Shown here one piece after another: positions 35,142 to 44,212 of a stretch of 64,000 nucleotides of DNA. The number at the start of each line of letters is the position of its first letter. Within the stretch, counting starts at the first letter, position 1. The position numbers and the translations under genes were made by a program. Origin of the DNA: Ruminococcus flavefaciens 007c (GTDB lineage Bacteria; Bacillota; Clostridia; Oscillospirales; Ruminococcaceae); contig NZ_ATAX01000025.1 of the NCBI RefSeq assembly GCF_000571935.1, forward strand, positions 1 through 64,000. The letters run 5' to 3'. The notes under the pieces are model-generated. The model saw only the letters and a list, made by a program, of their open reading frames with translations, was not told the origin of the DNA and did not search any database.

Positions 35142-36387
35142 AAAGGTAATCATTGAGTACAGGCTGAAGTCCTTCTTCGGACATATCCTTGTACATCTTA
35201 TCGAAGCTTCTGCCGTCATTAATCTCAAACTGCTCATCCCCCTCGGCAGCTTCGCTCTCCTTGCCGGTATACTTGCTTTCATGATCACCTATGCCCGTAG
35301 ATACGCCTGCCGAAACTTTCGTAGCAGCGATCTTGACAATACCATTCCTGAAGGACTCGCTTTCGCGTGACGAAACGGTTATACCGCAGAACGGAAGGAA
35401 GATCCTGTACGCACAAAGTATCTGACAAAGCTGTTTTTCGTGTACATCGAGCGGATTGATCTCATCATTATTTATGATAGGTCTAAGTCGCGGACAAGAA
35501 AGTGATATTTCAGCCTGAGGATACTTTCTCTGTAAGAAATAAACATGAAGAGCACTGGCTAGAGCGTCCTTTCTGAAATCAGAAAGTCCGAGAAGGGCTG
35601 AACAGGCTATTCCTCTCATCCCCCCCATAAGAGCACGCTCCTGGGCTTCAAATCTGTAAGGCCATACACGTTTATGTCCCATAAGGTGAAGTTGCTCATA
35701 GCAATCGCTGTCATATGTTTCCTGAAAAACCGTAACATAATCCACACCGCACTCATGAAGATACCTGTATTCGTCTGTATTAAGAGGGTAAACCTCTATA
35801 CCGACCATCCGGAAGTATTTACGCGCAAGCTTACAGGCTTCGCCGATGTATTCCACACTGCTCTGAGCACGGCTCTCTCCTGTAAGCAGAAGTATCTCCT
35901 CCATGCCACTGTCAGCAATTACCTTCATCTCATGCTCGATCTGCTCCATATCAAGCCTCATACGCCTGATGTCATTATAACAGTTGAATCCGCAGTAAAC
36001 ACAGTAATTCTCACAGTAATTGGCAATATACAGCGGAGTAAACAGATATACCGTATTGCCGAAGTGCTTCTGTGTCTCGAGCTTAGCACGCTGAGCCATT
36101 TTTTCAAGAAAAGGCTCTGCTGCAGGAGACAGCAGCGCCTTGAAGTCTTCAACCGTACAGTTCTCATGATTTAGAGCTGTATTGACGTCACGGGCAGTAT
36201 ACTGAGAATAATCATAGTTTTTCATCTCAGTAATTACCTTATCCATTATATCCGACTTTATCTGTTCCATTCCTTCCATATATTTCATATGATCGGTTCG
36301 GGAAGCAGGATTTGTTTCAAGTTCATGCTTTTTCTTCAGCGCAGCCTCGGAGAGCTTATCCGAGTCCACAAAATAATGATTTTCCAT
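35134..36387 (-). CDS. thiH: 2-iminoacetate synthase ThiH
   Basis: ThiH is a radical SAM tyrosine lyase that supplies dehydroglycine for thiazole formation in anaerobes. The 417-residue protein has the CENYCVYCGFNC cluster (near 115) with CxxxCxxC spacing, LLLTGESR, EVYPLNTDEY, and a C-terminal region ending with the conserved GDEQFEINDGRSF segment. Its presence in place of the oxygen-dependent ThiO agrees with an anaerobic life. It is preceded by an acetyltransferase gene that separates it from thiG. Confidence 0.96.
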   Translation of the reverse strand: MENHYFVDSDKLSEAALKKKHELETNPASRTDHMKYMEGMEQIKSDIMDKVITEMKNYDYSQYTARDVNTALNHENCTVEDFKALLSPAAEPFLEKMAQRAKLETQKHFGNTVYLFTPLYIANYCENYCVYCGFNCYNDIRRMRLDMEQIEHEMKVIADSGMEEILLLTGESRAQSSVEYIGEACKLARKYFRMVGIEVYPLNTDEYRYLHECGVDYVTVFQETYDSDCYEQLHLMGHKRVWPYRFEAQERALMGGMRGIACSALLGLSDFRKDALASALHVYFLQRKYPQAEISLSCPRLRPIINNDEINPLDVHEKQLCQILCAYRIFLPFCGITVSSRESESFRNGIVKIAATKVSAGVSTGIGDHESKYTGKESEAAEGDEQFEINDGRSFDKMYKDMSEEGLQPVLNDYLYV

Positions 36388-36400
36388 TAAATTACCTTCT

Positions 36401-36883
36401 TTATAGATTCAGAACGGCTACAATTTCGTTGCCGTCTGTTTCGCCGTTCGGCTCAAAACCGAATGAACTGTATAATTTTTCAGCCACAGTATTCTCAGGT
36501 TCATATGATATCCAGCATTTATCGGCTTTCCCGCAGGGATATGTCCGTACAAAATCAAGTATAAGCTTCATGGCTGCTCTTCCGAAGCCCTTGTTCTGAT
36601 ACCTGAAATCTATCATAAAACGCCAGATATTATAGTTATCCTCGGCAACGCCGGGATGATCTTCCCAGTATTCGTCTGTACCAAAGCCTATCATTACAAA
36701 TCCCACCGGAGTATCATCGTCATATATACCAAAGGGAAATACATGACCGCCGCCTGTTACAGCTGCATAAGCTTCTGCAAGACTGGTCTTATTATCAGAA
36801 ACAAAGCTTTTCTGACTCTCTTCTACATTCAGTGACAAAATATCATAGATATTTCCGCCGTTGACCTTTACAAGATGTATCAT
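36401..36883 (-). CDS. GNAT-family acetyltransferase in the thiamine operon
   Basis: The 160-residue protein has the GNAT fold marks: PVGFVMIGFG (beta 4), the acetyl-CoA-binding loop RYQNKGFGRAAMKLIL (near 98) and SYEPENTVAEKLYSSFGFEPNGE (near 125-147). Substrate is unknown. The start is the ATG one base from the thiG stop. No ribosome binding site is seen, so it depends on coupling with thiG. It sits between thiG and thiH, whose products act in one step, so it is under TPP control. It may acetylate a thiamine precursor or be a passenger. A link to thiamine is inferred only from position. Confidence 0.85.
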   Translation of the reverse strand: MIHLVKVNGGNIYDILSLNVEESQKSFVSDNKTSLAEAYAAVTGGGHVFPFGIYDDDTPVGFVMIGFGTDEYWEDHPGVAEDNYNIWRFMIDFRYQNKGFGRAAMKLILDFVRTYPCGKADKCWISYEPENTVAEKLYSSFGFEPNGETDGNEIVAVLNL

Positions 36884-36884
36884 T

Positions 36885-37655
36885 TTAATCGTGTAGGAAG
36901 CCTGTAAGCGTATCTGACGGAGCGGCTCCTCTTGTAAGAACACGCCCAAGGCCTGACAAATAAGCTTTTCTGCCCGCTTCTATCGCCTGTTTGAATGCCT
37001 CAGCCATAACAGGAAGATCCCCTGCTGTAGCAAGAGCGGTATTGGACATTACAGCAGCAGCTCCCATTTCCATAGCTTCACACGCCTGTGAAGGTCTGCC
37101 TATGCCCGCATCAACAATAATGGGCAGGTCGATCTCGTCAATAAGTATCTGTATGAAATCCTTTGTTGCAAGTCCTTTATTCGAGCCTATCGGTGAGGCA
37201 AGAGGCATAACGGAAGCTGCACCTGCATTTACAAGATCACGGGCTGTATTCAGATCTGGATACATATACGGCATAACAACAAAGCCTTCCTTTGCAAGTA
37301 TCTCCGTAGCACGTATAGTCTCCTGATTATCGGGAAGAAGATACTTAGTGTCCCGCATTATCTCGATCTTCACAAAGTCACCGCAGCCGAGTTCACGGGC
37401 AAGACGTGCTATACGTACAGCCTCATCAGCATTTCTTGCCCCAGATGTATTCGGCAGAAGAGTTACTTCTTTCGGGATATAGTCAAGAATATTCTCATGC
37501 TCTTTGGAATTTGTCCTGCGTACAGCAAGAGTTATAAGTTCAGCTCCTGCATATTTAACAGCAGCCTCAATAAGGCTGAGAGAGTATTTTCCCGAACCAA
37601 GAATAAAACGTGAAGAGAACTCATGTCCTCCTATGACAAGCTTATCGTCTTTCAT
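36885..37655 (-). CDS. thiG: Thiazole synthase
   Basis: ThiG condenses deoxyxylulose phosphate, dehydroglycine and ThiS-thiocarboxylate sulfur into the thiazole ring. The 256-residue barrel has [13 protein letters not shown] (12-24, including the conserved Lys), [17 protein letters not shown] (near 65), the LKIE-type segment VKIEIMRD, and [27 protein letters not shown] (about 182-208; key residues GIG and NTA). All match the family. It follows thiF by 12 bases. Confidence 0.97.
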   Translation of the reverse strand: MKDDKLVIGGHEFSSRFILGSGKYSLSLIEAAVKYAGAELITLAVRRTNSKEHENILDYIPKEVTLLPNTSGARNADEAVRIARLARELGCGDFVKIEIMRDTKYLLPDNQETIRATEILAKEGFVVMPYMYPDLNTARDLVNAGAASVMPLASPIGSNKGLATKDFIQILIDEIDLPIIVDAGIGRPSQACEAMEMGAAAVMSNTALATAGDLPVMAEAFKQAIEAGRKAYLSGLGRVLTRGAAPSDTLTGFLHD

Positions 37656-37667
37656 GTGAATTACTCC

Positions 37668-38306
37668 TTATATATCATATTCGCCTGCAATTATCCTTAT
37701 AACGGCATGAGCCTGATGACCTGCGCATATAAGAACTCTTGAAGCAACAAGCCCCATACCGTCATCAACATCACTTACGCCGTCACCGCAAAGATAAAAA
37801 CGTTTTGTTACTTTTTTTGTTATTATCATGTTCGAAGGCGCCAGTCCTGCCATTCCCGAACCTGATACAAGATACTTAAACGGCATTTTCTCAAGAACAC
37901 CGTTTACCAGCATCGCCTTCTGATCCGCTTTATCAAAAGCCTCTACTATTATATCATCATCGACAAGAAGCTTAGGGATATTACTCTCGTTAAGCATCGT
38001 ATCATCACTGACTATCTCGCAATACGGAGCTATACGTCTCAGGGTATCACCGAGGGCTCGAGATTTAGGAATTCCGAGCTGATCGGGAAAATACTGCTGC
38101 CGATTAAGATTTGAAATATCAACACAGTCAAAATCAATGATATGAAGCCTGCCGATACCAGCTCTTGCAAGAGCAATGGCAATATTCGAACCCAATCCCC
38201 CAAGTCCGCAGACAGCAACCGAAGACGCGGCAAGCTTTTTCTGCAGTTCAGTGCCGTGTCGTTCTTCAAGTACACGATACATTTCTTCTCTCGAAGGTAC
38301 AGACAT
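37668..38306 (-). CDS. thiF: ThiS adenylyltransferase ThiF
   Basis: ThiF activates the C-terminal glycine of ThiS with ATP. The 212-residue E1-like protein has the nucleotide-binding motif VAVCGLGGLGSNIAIALARAG (near 31-50; key GLGGLGS), IIDFDCVDISNLNRQQY (near 58) and DQKAMLV. The zinc-binding CxxC pairs of larger ThiF proteins are reduced. Only single cysteines are seen near the end (LCGDG, ICAGH). That is the short form common in Clostridia. It lies 1 base from thiS. Confidence 0.93.
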   Translation of the reverse strand: MSVPSREEMYRVLEERHGTELQKKLAASSVAVCGLGGLGSNIAIALARAGIGRLHIIDFDCVDISNLNRQQYFPDQLGIPKSRALGDTLRRIAPYCEIVSDDTMLNESNIPKLLVDDDIIVEAFDKADQKAMLVNGVLEKMPFKYLVSGSGMAGLAPSNMIITKKVTKRFYLCGDGVSDVDDGMGLVASRVLICAGHQAHAVIRIIAGEYDI

Positions 38307-38307
38307 A

Positions 38308-38502
38308 TCAGCCGCCTCCTACGAAACGTACAACCTCAACATGATCACCGTCCTTTAAAACGGTTTTATCATATTCAGCCTTAGGGACGATCACTTCATT
38401 TATCTCAACCGCTACTCTCTGACCGTCTGTTTCCATATCAGCAAGCAGCTCGGTAACGGTTTTTCCGTCTTTTTCACACAGTTCGCCATTTACCTTTACC
38501 AT
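38308..38502 (-). CDS. thiS: Sulfur carrier protein ThiS
   Basis: The 64-residue ubiquitin-like protein ends in Gly-Gly-Gly (VVRFVGGG), giving the C-terminal glycine that is adenylated and turned into a thiocarboxylate. Its N-terminal MVKVNGE and [10 protein letters not shown] are typical. It is the first gene after the riboswitch. The ATG follows AGGAGG by 8 bases, and that site overlaps the end of the regulatory terminator's T-run. Confidence 0.95.
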   Translation of the reverse strand: MVKVNGELCEKDGKTVTELLADMETDGQRVAVEINEVIVPKAEYDKTVLKDGDHVEVVRFVGGG

Positions 38503-38513
38503 TACAGTACCTC

Positions 38514-38553
38514 CTAAAAAAATTCAGGGAACAGCCTGCGCAGTTCCCTGAAT
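38514..38553 (-). terminator. Regulatory terminator of the TPP riboswitch
   Basis: The stem ATTCAGGGAAC/GTTCCCTGAAT with a 10-base loop is followed on the minus strand by a long T-run. It lies between the TPP aptamer and thiS. It is the expected OFF-state terminator when TPP is bound. Confidence 0.92.
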
Positions 38554-38570
38554 GACATAACAAAATCAGA

Positions 38571-38652
38571 CTCCCTACGCTGGCATTAACCAAATCAGGT
38601 CGAAGGGTCGAAGGTTTAACCTTCCTCTCAGCCTGTCCCACAAGCTCCCCTG
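38571..38652 (-). promoter_or_regulatory. TPP riboswitch (THI element)
   Basis: On the minus strand the element has the conserved pieces in order: CAGGGGAGC, the pyrimidine-sensing CTGAGAGG, CCTGAT, GGTTAATGCCAGCGTAGGGA. It lies directly after the promoter and before an intrinsic terminator, so it should turn the thi operon off by early termination when thiamine pyrophosphate is plentiful. Confidence 0.98.
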
Positions 38653-38660
38653 TAAATTAT

Positions 38661-38689
38661 ATTATAACACATCTTTTCAATTAAATCAA
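38661..38689 (-). promoter_or_regulatory. Promoter of the thi operon
   Basis: On the minus strand, TTGATT and perfect TATAAT are 17 bases apart. Transcription would start near 38654, at the first base of the riboswitch. Confidence 0.85.
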
Positions 38690-38774
38690 GTGCTGTATAA
38701 AAAACATTATGATCTCGCAGCACTTTTATTTGAAACATTTATTTAATCATATCATGGCATTTTAATTGTAATAA

Positions 38775-39647
38775 TCAGATCTTTATAGTTATTGAAAGCC
38801 TGTTATTATCAAATTGAGCAGATATGCTTCCGTCCATCTGCTCAATTAGCGTTCTAGCTATAGAAAGACCAAGACCTGTTGAATTTCTTGCAGCTTCAAC
38901 TGTATAAAATCTGTCAAAAAGCTTATCGACCTGCACAGATGTTAATCCTGATGCACTGTTCGAAAATTTAACGATTCCGTCGGTTGAAAGAGATATCGAC
39001 AGATCTCCGTCACTGTATTTGACGGCATTATTGATGAGATTCGAAAAAACACGGGATAAAGCCGAACGATCAAGATCACGTATGACTTTCTTGTCGGTTA
39101 TATCTATATCGGGAACAATGCCTTTTTCACTGAGTACCGAGTAATATCCTGCAATACTCTCTTCAAGTGCGTCGTTGACCACGACCTCTTCCCTATTCAT
39201 TTTTTCTTCTGAAGACATTATGACAGAATAAGAGAAAAGTTCCTCTGTAAGCTGCTTCATCGCCTCAACTCTTCCGCCTATAATTTCAAGGTACCTTCCG
39301 ACCTCCGGAGTTTTTTCTTCGCTCCTCAGCATCTCAAGATATCCGCTTATTGCCGTAAGAGGAGTTCTCAGATCATGAGAGATATTTGTGACAGCATTTT
39401 TTAGTTCCCTGTCTCCCTGTACGAACCTATGATGCTCTTCTCGCAGCAATTCAAGTTCCCCATTCAACTCAGCAACAAGCTTTTTAACCTGTTTATCACT
39501 GCTTGAAACAGTTATCCTGTTATTTGTATCGTTTTTAAGGCAGTACGAAAAAGACTCCGCGATCTCTTTTAAAGTTTTTCTGAGGATAGTTACCTTTATT
39601 ATAAGTAAAGCCGATAAAAAGCCAAGAATAACTGTCAGAACTACCAT
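38775..39647 (-). CDS. Sensor histidine kinase
   Basis: The 290-residue kinase has one N-terminal membrane helix (about 2-22), no sizeable extracellular sensor, the phosphorylated His in ISHDLRTPLTAISGY (near 93), NLINNAVKYSD (N box, near 205), and GLGLSIARTLIEQ (G box, near 258). Such small kinases often sense through a partner ABC transporter at the membrane, as in the antimicrobial-peptide resistance systems of Firmicutes. It is the last gene of a run containing ABC ATPase and two permeases, with its regulator at 42396-43058. Confidence 0.93.
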   Translation of the reverse strand: MVVLTVILGFLSALLIIKVTILRKTLKEIAESFSYCLKNDTNNRITVSSSDKQVKKLVAELNGELELLREEHHRFVQGDRELKNAVTNISHDLRTPLTAISGYLEMLRSEEKTPEVGRYLEIIGGRVEAMKQLTEELFSYSVIMSSEEKMNREEVVVNDALEESIAGYYSVLSEKGIVPDIDITDKKVIRDLDRSALSRVFSNLINNAVKYSDGDLSISLSTDGIVKFSNSASGLTSVQVDKLFDRFYTVEAARNSTGLGLSIARTLIEQMDGSISAQFDNNRLSITIKI

Positions 39648-39678
39648 AGTAAAGCTCCTCTTTTAAACATAATAAACG

Positions 39679-40524
39679 TTATTTAAGATTCTTTTTCCTG
39701 AAGAAGAACACCCCAAGCATTGTTGTTACAGCAATAACAGATATATCTGTCAAGCATAAACGCACTGTTCTCTCATCAGGCGAAAGCTCAGATGCTTCCA
39801 TGTCATCATCCGAGAAATTATGAACCTCTTCCAACTGAATAGCCTGTCCGACAGGAATAACATTGTATATAAAAGTATAGATCTTCCTCTGATTATCACT
39901 TAATATCTCTTTTTCATCATATTCTAATCCTTTATCACGTTTAATGCGATGAAACTCATCACTTGTTATCGTACTGTTCAACATACCTGCCGATACAAAT
40001 AATACCATACTTAATGTGATCGACCATACAATTGCACTTACTCGTGAGCCTATAAGCATGGAAGATAAAACAAATATTGCGTTGTAAACGATATTAAGAG
40101 CAAAACTTACGATCAATATTCTTATAACAGCTCCAATCTCAATATACTGCAAATCTATCTTAAAAAGCAGCAAGCAGATAATGCAAATGTATACTATCTG
40201 CAAAATGATTCCCGCGGTCGAGCAAACGATCAGTTCGGTAAGATATATCGATTTTCTTGAGTGTCCTGAGACAATTTTATTTCTTAACGTACCATCGGAG
40301 TATTCGTGGCTCACAAACAGACTGTTAAATGCAGCCGAAACAAATCCATAAATCAAAATAAATCCCCATATATACTCTTCAAAGCCATATAAATCTTCAT
40401 ATTCCGGTATCATTACATAATCTTTTATAGTATAAAGAGAATAAATAACATCTAAAATAATTACTATGCGAAACAGCCTTGATCTGAAAAGGCGGCTGAA
40501 TTCAGCTTTAAGCAGATTTCTCAT
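39679..40524 (-). CDS. ABC-2 type permease
   Basis: The 281-residue membrane protein has about six hydrophobic segments and starts MRNLLKAEFSRLFRSRLF. It includes the VSHEYSDGTLRNKIVSGHSRKSIY segment (about 68-91), a cytoplasmic loop typical for lantibiotic-immunity-type permeases. It resembles the preceding permease closely in layout and length, so the two likely form a heterodimer with the ATPase. The start has AGGTG 5 bases upstream. Confidence 0.88.
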   Translation of the reverse strand: MRNLLKAEFSRLFRSRLFRIVIILDVIYSLYTIKDYVMIPEYEDLYGFEEYIWGFILIYGFVSAAFNSLFVSHEYSDGTLRNKIVSGHSRKSIYLTELIVCSTAGIILQIVYICIICLLLFKIDLQYIEIGAVIRILIVSFALNIVYNAIFVLSSMLIGSRVSAIVWSITLSMVLFVSAGMLNSTITSDEFHRIKRDKGLEYDEKEILSDNQRKIYTFIYNVIPVGQAIQLEEVHNFSDDDMEASELSPDERTVRLCLTDISVIAVTTMLGVFFFRKKNLK

Positions 40525-40533
40525 ACGTTCACC

Positions 40534-41397
40534 TCATTTCAGATTGAGCTTGCGGAACACCAGAACACCTGCTGCTGTCGCTATAACTATTATTGCTATA
40601 TCGTATATTATCATGTACTGCCAGTGGTAAGGCAGTTCTTTTTCGGCGCTAAATCTGTAAGCCTGCGATACAGGCAAACCGTCGTATAATGCTTCATAAA
40701 TGAAAAGCTTCGCACCGCCGCATTCCTCACTGTCTACGCCGTAAATATAGCTATGTTCATTAAGCACTTCATACTGCTCATCTGTAAGGTACCCTTCTTC
40801 CGTATAAAACAGACATTCGCTGTGCTCTTCAAGAGTATTGATAACACATACGCTCATGGCAAAGGAAAGAATTGCTGCAATCATTCCAACAACCATAGTA
40901 ACAGCCGCTCCCTTAACTATCATCATTATCAATATTATGATTGCAGTAACAGCTACAACTCCGAGACTTCCTATAAGCTGTAGCTTTATCATTACGCTGA
41001 AAGGATGATGAAAAGCACCGAAAAACATATTAGAAAAAACATAGACTGTAAAAAAGAATACATACTGCAATATAACCGAAACAGCAGAACATACAGCCAG
41101 ATTGCAGAGATAAATCTCTGCCTTCGTATTCCCTGCAATAAGCTTATTGCGGATTGTTCCGCCATCAAATTCCGGACCTGTATAGAACGAAACAAAAACA
41201 ACCACCAGCAGGCCAGCTATTAAAAGTCCTATATAAAGCATACTGTCATTAAATACTTCTTTTTCTTTTGAAACTCTTACATCTATAAGTCTGATAATAT
41301 TACAGCTTACAGCAAGAACAAAAGTAAAAAGCACCATAAGCCAGAATACTCGCCCTGAAAAGCAGCGCTTGAATTCAGCTTTTATCAGCTTTACCAT
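40534..41397 (-). CDS. ABC-2 type permease
   Basis: The 287-residue membrane protein has about six hydrophobic segments and the same loop as its neighbour (YTGPEFDGGTIRNKLIAGNTKAEIY, about 69-93). The chosen start is the ATG at 41397, inside the end of the ATPase gene, with GGGGGTGG just upstream. A GTG three codons earlier is possible. It overlaps the ATPase gene by 23 bases, so translation is probably coupled. Confidence 0.87.
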   Translation of the reverse strand: MVKLIKAEFKRCFSGRVFWLMVLFTFVLAVSCNIIRLIDVRVSKEKEVFNDSMLYIGLLIAGLLVVVFVSFYTGPEFDGGTIRNKLIAGNTKAEIYLCNLAVCSAVSVILQYVFFFTVYVFSNMFFGAFHHPFSVMIKLQLIGSLGVVAVTAIIILIMMIVKGAAVTMVVGMIAAILSFAMSVCVINTLEEHSECLFYTEEGYLTDEQYEVLNEHSYIYGVDSEECGGAKLFIYEALYDGLPVSQAYRFSAEKELPYHWQYMIIYDIAIIVIATAAGVLVFRKLNLK

Positions 41398-42304
41398 TAT
41401 CGCCACCCCCTACAAGAGAGATAAAGAAGCCTTCAAGTGTCTCGTCATGCTCAATCATTGTGATTGCATCACATTTTTCTTCACTCAGAGCCGAAGCAAG
41501 CTTTGAAAAATTCAGCTTTGCATAAATATCAGCCGTATTTTCTGACAGTATCTTATACTCAACGCCCATTCTGTCAAGTGCTCTCGACATAGCAGCTGTA
41601 TCAGACACCTCCATTCTGATACATTTACGGCAATTGCTTTCAAGTTCCTCTGCGCTCATCTCCTTTATTACCCTGCCGCTTTCCACAAAACCATAATATG
41701 TAGCCAGCTTTGCAAGCTCATCAAGGATATGACTTGAAATGATGACCGTTATCTCCTTTTCACGATTGAGTTTGAGTATAAGCTCTCTCACCTCGACTAT
41801 TCCCTGTGGGTCAAGTCCGTTTATTGGCTCATCAAGTATGAGAAAATCCGGCTCTCCAACGAGAGCAACTGCTATACCGAGCCGCTGTTTCATTCCAAGC
41901 GAAAAATTCTTAACACGTTTTTTGCCCGTATTTTCAAGTCCTACAAGCTTCAGCAGCTTGTCTGTACAGCTTTTATCAGTAACTCCAAGCATATTGCACT
42001 GATATTTCAGATTCTGCTCCGCTGTCATATCAAGATATATGGCAGGAGTTTCAACAACAGCTCCCATCCTTCGGCGAGCTTTCCCAATCTTGCTGTCATC
42101 GTATTTCACGCCGTATATTTCGTAATCACCTGAGGAAGGTTCCTGCAAGCCGCACAGGATACGAAAGAGTGTGGTCTTTCCTGCACCGTTCCTTCCAACA
42201 AGCCCGTATATCGAACCCTTTGGCACAGAAAGAGTCAATCCGTCAAGAGCTTTGAACTTTTTATAACTTTTGCCGAGACCGTTTGCTTTGATAACATATT
42301 CCAT
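41375..42304 (-). CDS. ABC transporter ATP-binding protein
   Basis: The 309-residue ATPase has Walker A GRNGAGKTT (near 38), the Q-loop region, the signature NFSLGMKQRLG (near 130; FSLGMKQR in place of LSGGQ), Walker B FLILDEPINGLDP (near 153) and the switch His in IISSHILDEL (near 186). This layout matches bacitracin or lantibiotic protection ATPases (BcrA-like). The start is the ATG with AGGAGG upstream. The open frame extends 37 codons upstream, but only through the operator region. The GTAAAG repeats lie directly before it. Confidence 0.94.
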   Translation of the reverse strand: MEYVIKANGLGKSYKKFKALDGLTLSVPKGSIYGLVGRNGAGKTTLFRILCGLQEPSSGDYEIYGVKYDDSKIGKARRRMGAVVETPAIYLDMTAEQNLKYQCNMLGVTDKSCTDKLLKLVGLENTGKKRVKNFSLGMKQRLGIAVALVGEPDFLILDEPINGLDPQGIVEVRELILKLNREKEITVIISSHILDELAKLATYYGFVESGRVIKEMSAEELESNCRKCIRMEVSDTAAMSRALDRMGVEYKILSENTADIYAKLNFSKLASALSEEKCDAITMIEHDETLEGFFISLVGGGDNGKADKS

Positions 42305-42336
42305 AAAGGGTACCTCCTTTTTATCTTTCTGATACC

Positions 42337-42393
42337 ATTTTACTATCAAATAGTAAAGAAAACGGTAAAGGAAACAGTAAAGATAAAGTAAAG
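42337..42393 (-). promoter_or_regulatory. Operator-promoter of the ABC operon: four direct repeats plus a -10
   Basis: Read on the plus strand, GTAAAG occurs at 42353, 42365, 42377 and 42388, spaced 12, 12 and 11 bases, one helix turn each. On the minus strand this is CTTTAC repeated four times upstream of a TAAAAT -10 at 42337-42342. No -35 consensus is seen at the right distance. This is the arrangement expected for activation by an OmpR-type regulator. The gene for such a regulator ends 2 bases upstream. Confidence 0.75.
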
Positions 42394-42395
42394 AT

Positions 42396-43058
42396 TTAAG
42401 CCATTTTAAATCCAATACCCCAAACCGCCTCTATATAGTCCTTGCCGTCGGCAGAACGAAGTTTCCTCCTGAGATTGCTTATATGCTGTTTAAGTGAATT
42501 TTCTGTACAATCGGGAGTATCCTCGCTTATCCTTTCAAGCATCTGTGATTTTGTTATGACTTGTACCGGATTTAGCATAAGAAGCTTTAATATAGCATAT
42601 TCCGTCCTTGTAAGCTTTATCTGCCTGTCACCGATGGACGCTGCATGAGTATGGGTATTGAGTTTCAGATCACTGTATACGAGCTCCGAAGAAGACAGAA
42701 TGGTATTCCTTGTGCGAAGCTGTACCTTTATACGTGCCAAAAGTTCCTTTATATTGAAGGGCTTTGTGATATAATCGGCAGCACCGCCGAGAAGCAGCTC
42801 CACCTTGTTGTCAATATCAATCTTTGCACTTACTATAATAACAGGAATACCTTCGATATAAGGGAGAAGTTCCTCACCGCTGAGTCCCGGCAGCATAAGG
42901 TCAAGCAGTACAAGATCAGGCTTCTTTATCGGGAATAGCATAAGCGCCTCAGTTCCCGAATATGCCCTGGAGACATTATAGTTTTCACGGGAAAGTGCTT
43001 CCTCAAGCATATTTCCGATATGAATATCATCATCTATTATCATTATGTGTTCATTCAT
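42396..43058 (-). CDS. OmpR/PhoB-type response regulator
   Basis: The 220-residue regulator has a receiver domain (about 1-115) with acidic residues DDD (near 9), the phosphorylated Asp in LVLLDLML (near 52) and Lys in YITKPFN (near 101). The C-terminal winged-helix domain (about 125-220) holds LTRTEYAILKLLMLN and LRRKLRSADGKDYIEAVWGIGF. The chosen ATG follows AGGAG by 8 bases. It partners with the kinase at 38775-39647, with the transporter genes between them, and probably binds the repeats after its own stop codon. Confidence 0.95.
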   Translation of the reverse strand: MNEHIMIIDDDIHIGNMLEEALSRENYNVSRAYSGTEALMLFPIKKPDLVLLDLMLPGLSGEELLPYIEGIPVIIVSAKIDIDNKVELLLGGAADYITKPFNIKELLARIKVQLRTRNTILSSSELVYSDLKLNTHTHAASIGDRQIKLTRTEYAILKLLMLNPVQVITKSQMLERISEDTPDCTENSLKQHISNLRRKLRSADGKDYIEAVWGIGFKMA

Positions 43059-43072
43059 TATATGATCTCCTG

Positions 43073-43936
43073 TCAAAAAAGAGTTAGCTGTTCATATTTT
43101 TCCGGCAATTCCTGTAAATAGCGGAAACATTCGTCGTTATCATGCATTATGCCGTACTTATCACAGAAATCATCAAGTATAGCCATACGCTTACCGTTAT
43201 CCGGACTGATTATCTCGTAGGAATTGCCGAATTCACGGCGGTATCTATCGGAAAGCCCTTTGAAGTGCCTGTCAAGCGCCGAATAATAGAATTCCCTGTT
43301 TCCTTCTCTCAGAGTAAGTCCTATACCAAAGGTGATAACGCCTTTAACACCCGCCTCGGCACAATATCCAAGAAGTCCGCGAAGATTAGCTTCCGTATCA
43401 TTTATATATGGAAGAAAAGGTGTAAGCCAGACTATTGTAGGGATATTATTTTTTTTCATATCCGTAAGAACCTCAAAACGTCTGCTCGTTACACAGACAG
43501 CGGGTTCAATGATCCTGCACAGATCATCATCATATGTTGTCAATGTCATCTGTACAACTGCCTTCTGTTTTTCGTTTATAGACGCAAGCAGTTCAATATC
43601 ACGCATTATAAGATCTGATTTTGTCTGTACAGCTGCTCCGAAGCCGTTTTTTTCTATAATTTCGAGACATTCCCGTGTAAGCTTAAGCTCTTTTTCGGCG
43701 TGAATATAAGGATCGCTCATGGAACCTGTTCCTATCATACAGCACCTGCGCTTTGAACGCAGAGCTTTTTCAAGAAGCTGCGGAGCATTTTTCTTGACCT
43801 CTATATCTTCAAAAGCATGTGGCATATTGTAGCACAAGCTTCGGCTGTCACAGTAAATACAGCCGTGAGAACAGCCTCTGTATATGTTCATTCCGTTTTT
43901 GGAGGATAATATCCCTTTTGCTTCGACAAAATGCAT
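43073..43936 (-). CDS. Radical SAM protein (SplB-like, Rv2578c-type)
   Basis: The 287-residue protein has the cluster GCSHGCIYCDSRSLCY (near 21-36, CxxxCxxC), GTGSMSDPYIHAEKELKLTRE (near 65) and LTPFLPYINDTEANL (near 175). It belongs to the family of radical SAM proteins related to spore photoproduct lyase but without a known substrate. The start is the ATG after AAAGGAG. The upstream frame is longer but has no ribosome binding site. A promoter lies about 180 bases upstream. The response regulator follows after 14 bases and may be co-transcribed. Confidence 0.9.
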   Translation of the reverse strand: MHFVEAKGILSSKNGMNIYRGCSHGCIYCDSRSLCYNMPHAFEDIEVKKNAPQLLEKALRSKRRCCMIGTGSMSDPYIHAEKELKLTRECLEIIEKNGFGAAVQTKSDLIMRDIELLASINEKQKAVVQMTLTTYDDDLCRIIEPAVCVTSRRFEVLTDMKKNNIPTIVWLTPFLPYINDTEANLRGLLGYCAEAGVKGVITFGIGLTLREGNREFYYSALDRHFKGLSDRYRREFGNSYEIISPDNGKRMAILDDFCDKYGIMHDNDECFRYLQELPEKYEQLTLF

Positions 43937-44117
43937 GGCTTCTCCTTTCATAAAAGTATATTCTCCCAAAATTATATCATAAATAATAAAAAGCTGCAAC
44001 ATAAGTTTTAAAATACGTATATTAAAAGCATTCAAAAACGTCCTCTCGTTAATATAACATTAGTACCATAATTCTGGTAAACCTCAAATTGATAATAAAA
44101 ATAATTTATTTTTAACC

Positions 44118-44146
44118 ATTATATCATAATATAAACTACGTTTCAA
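44118..44146 (-). promoter_or_regulatory. Promoter of the radical SAM gene
   Basis: On the minus strand, TTGAAA and perfect TATAAT are 17 bases apart. The leader to the start codon is about 175 bases, AT-rich, with no strong hairpin seen. The stretch 43937-44212 holds no gene. Confidence 0.8.
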
Positions 44147-44212
44147 TACATGAATAATTATGGCAAAATCCACATCAAAGAGTAAAAAATCAGAACTTTT
44201 TTCAAAAAAAGC

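Noticed and set aside
34545..35288. Longer version of the TenI-like protein (247 aa)
   Set aside because: The extra N-terminus lies within thiH in another frame and has no family similarity. The start at 35141 fits the family and coupling.
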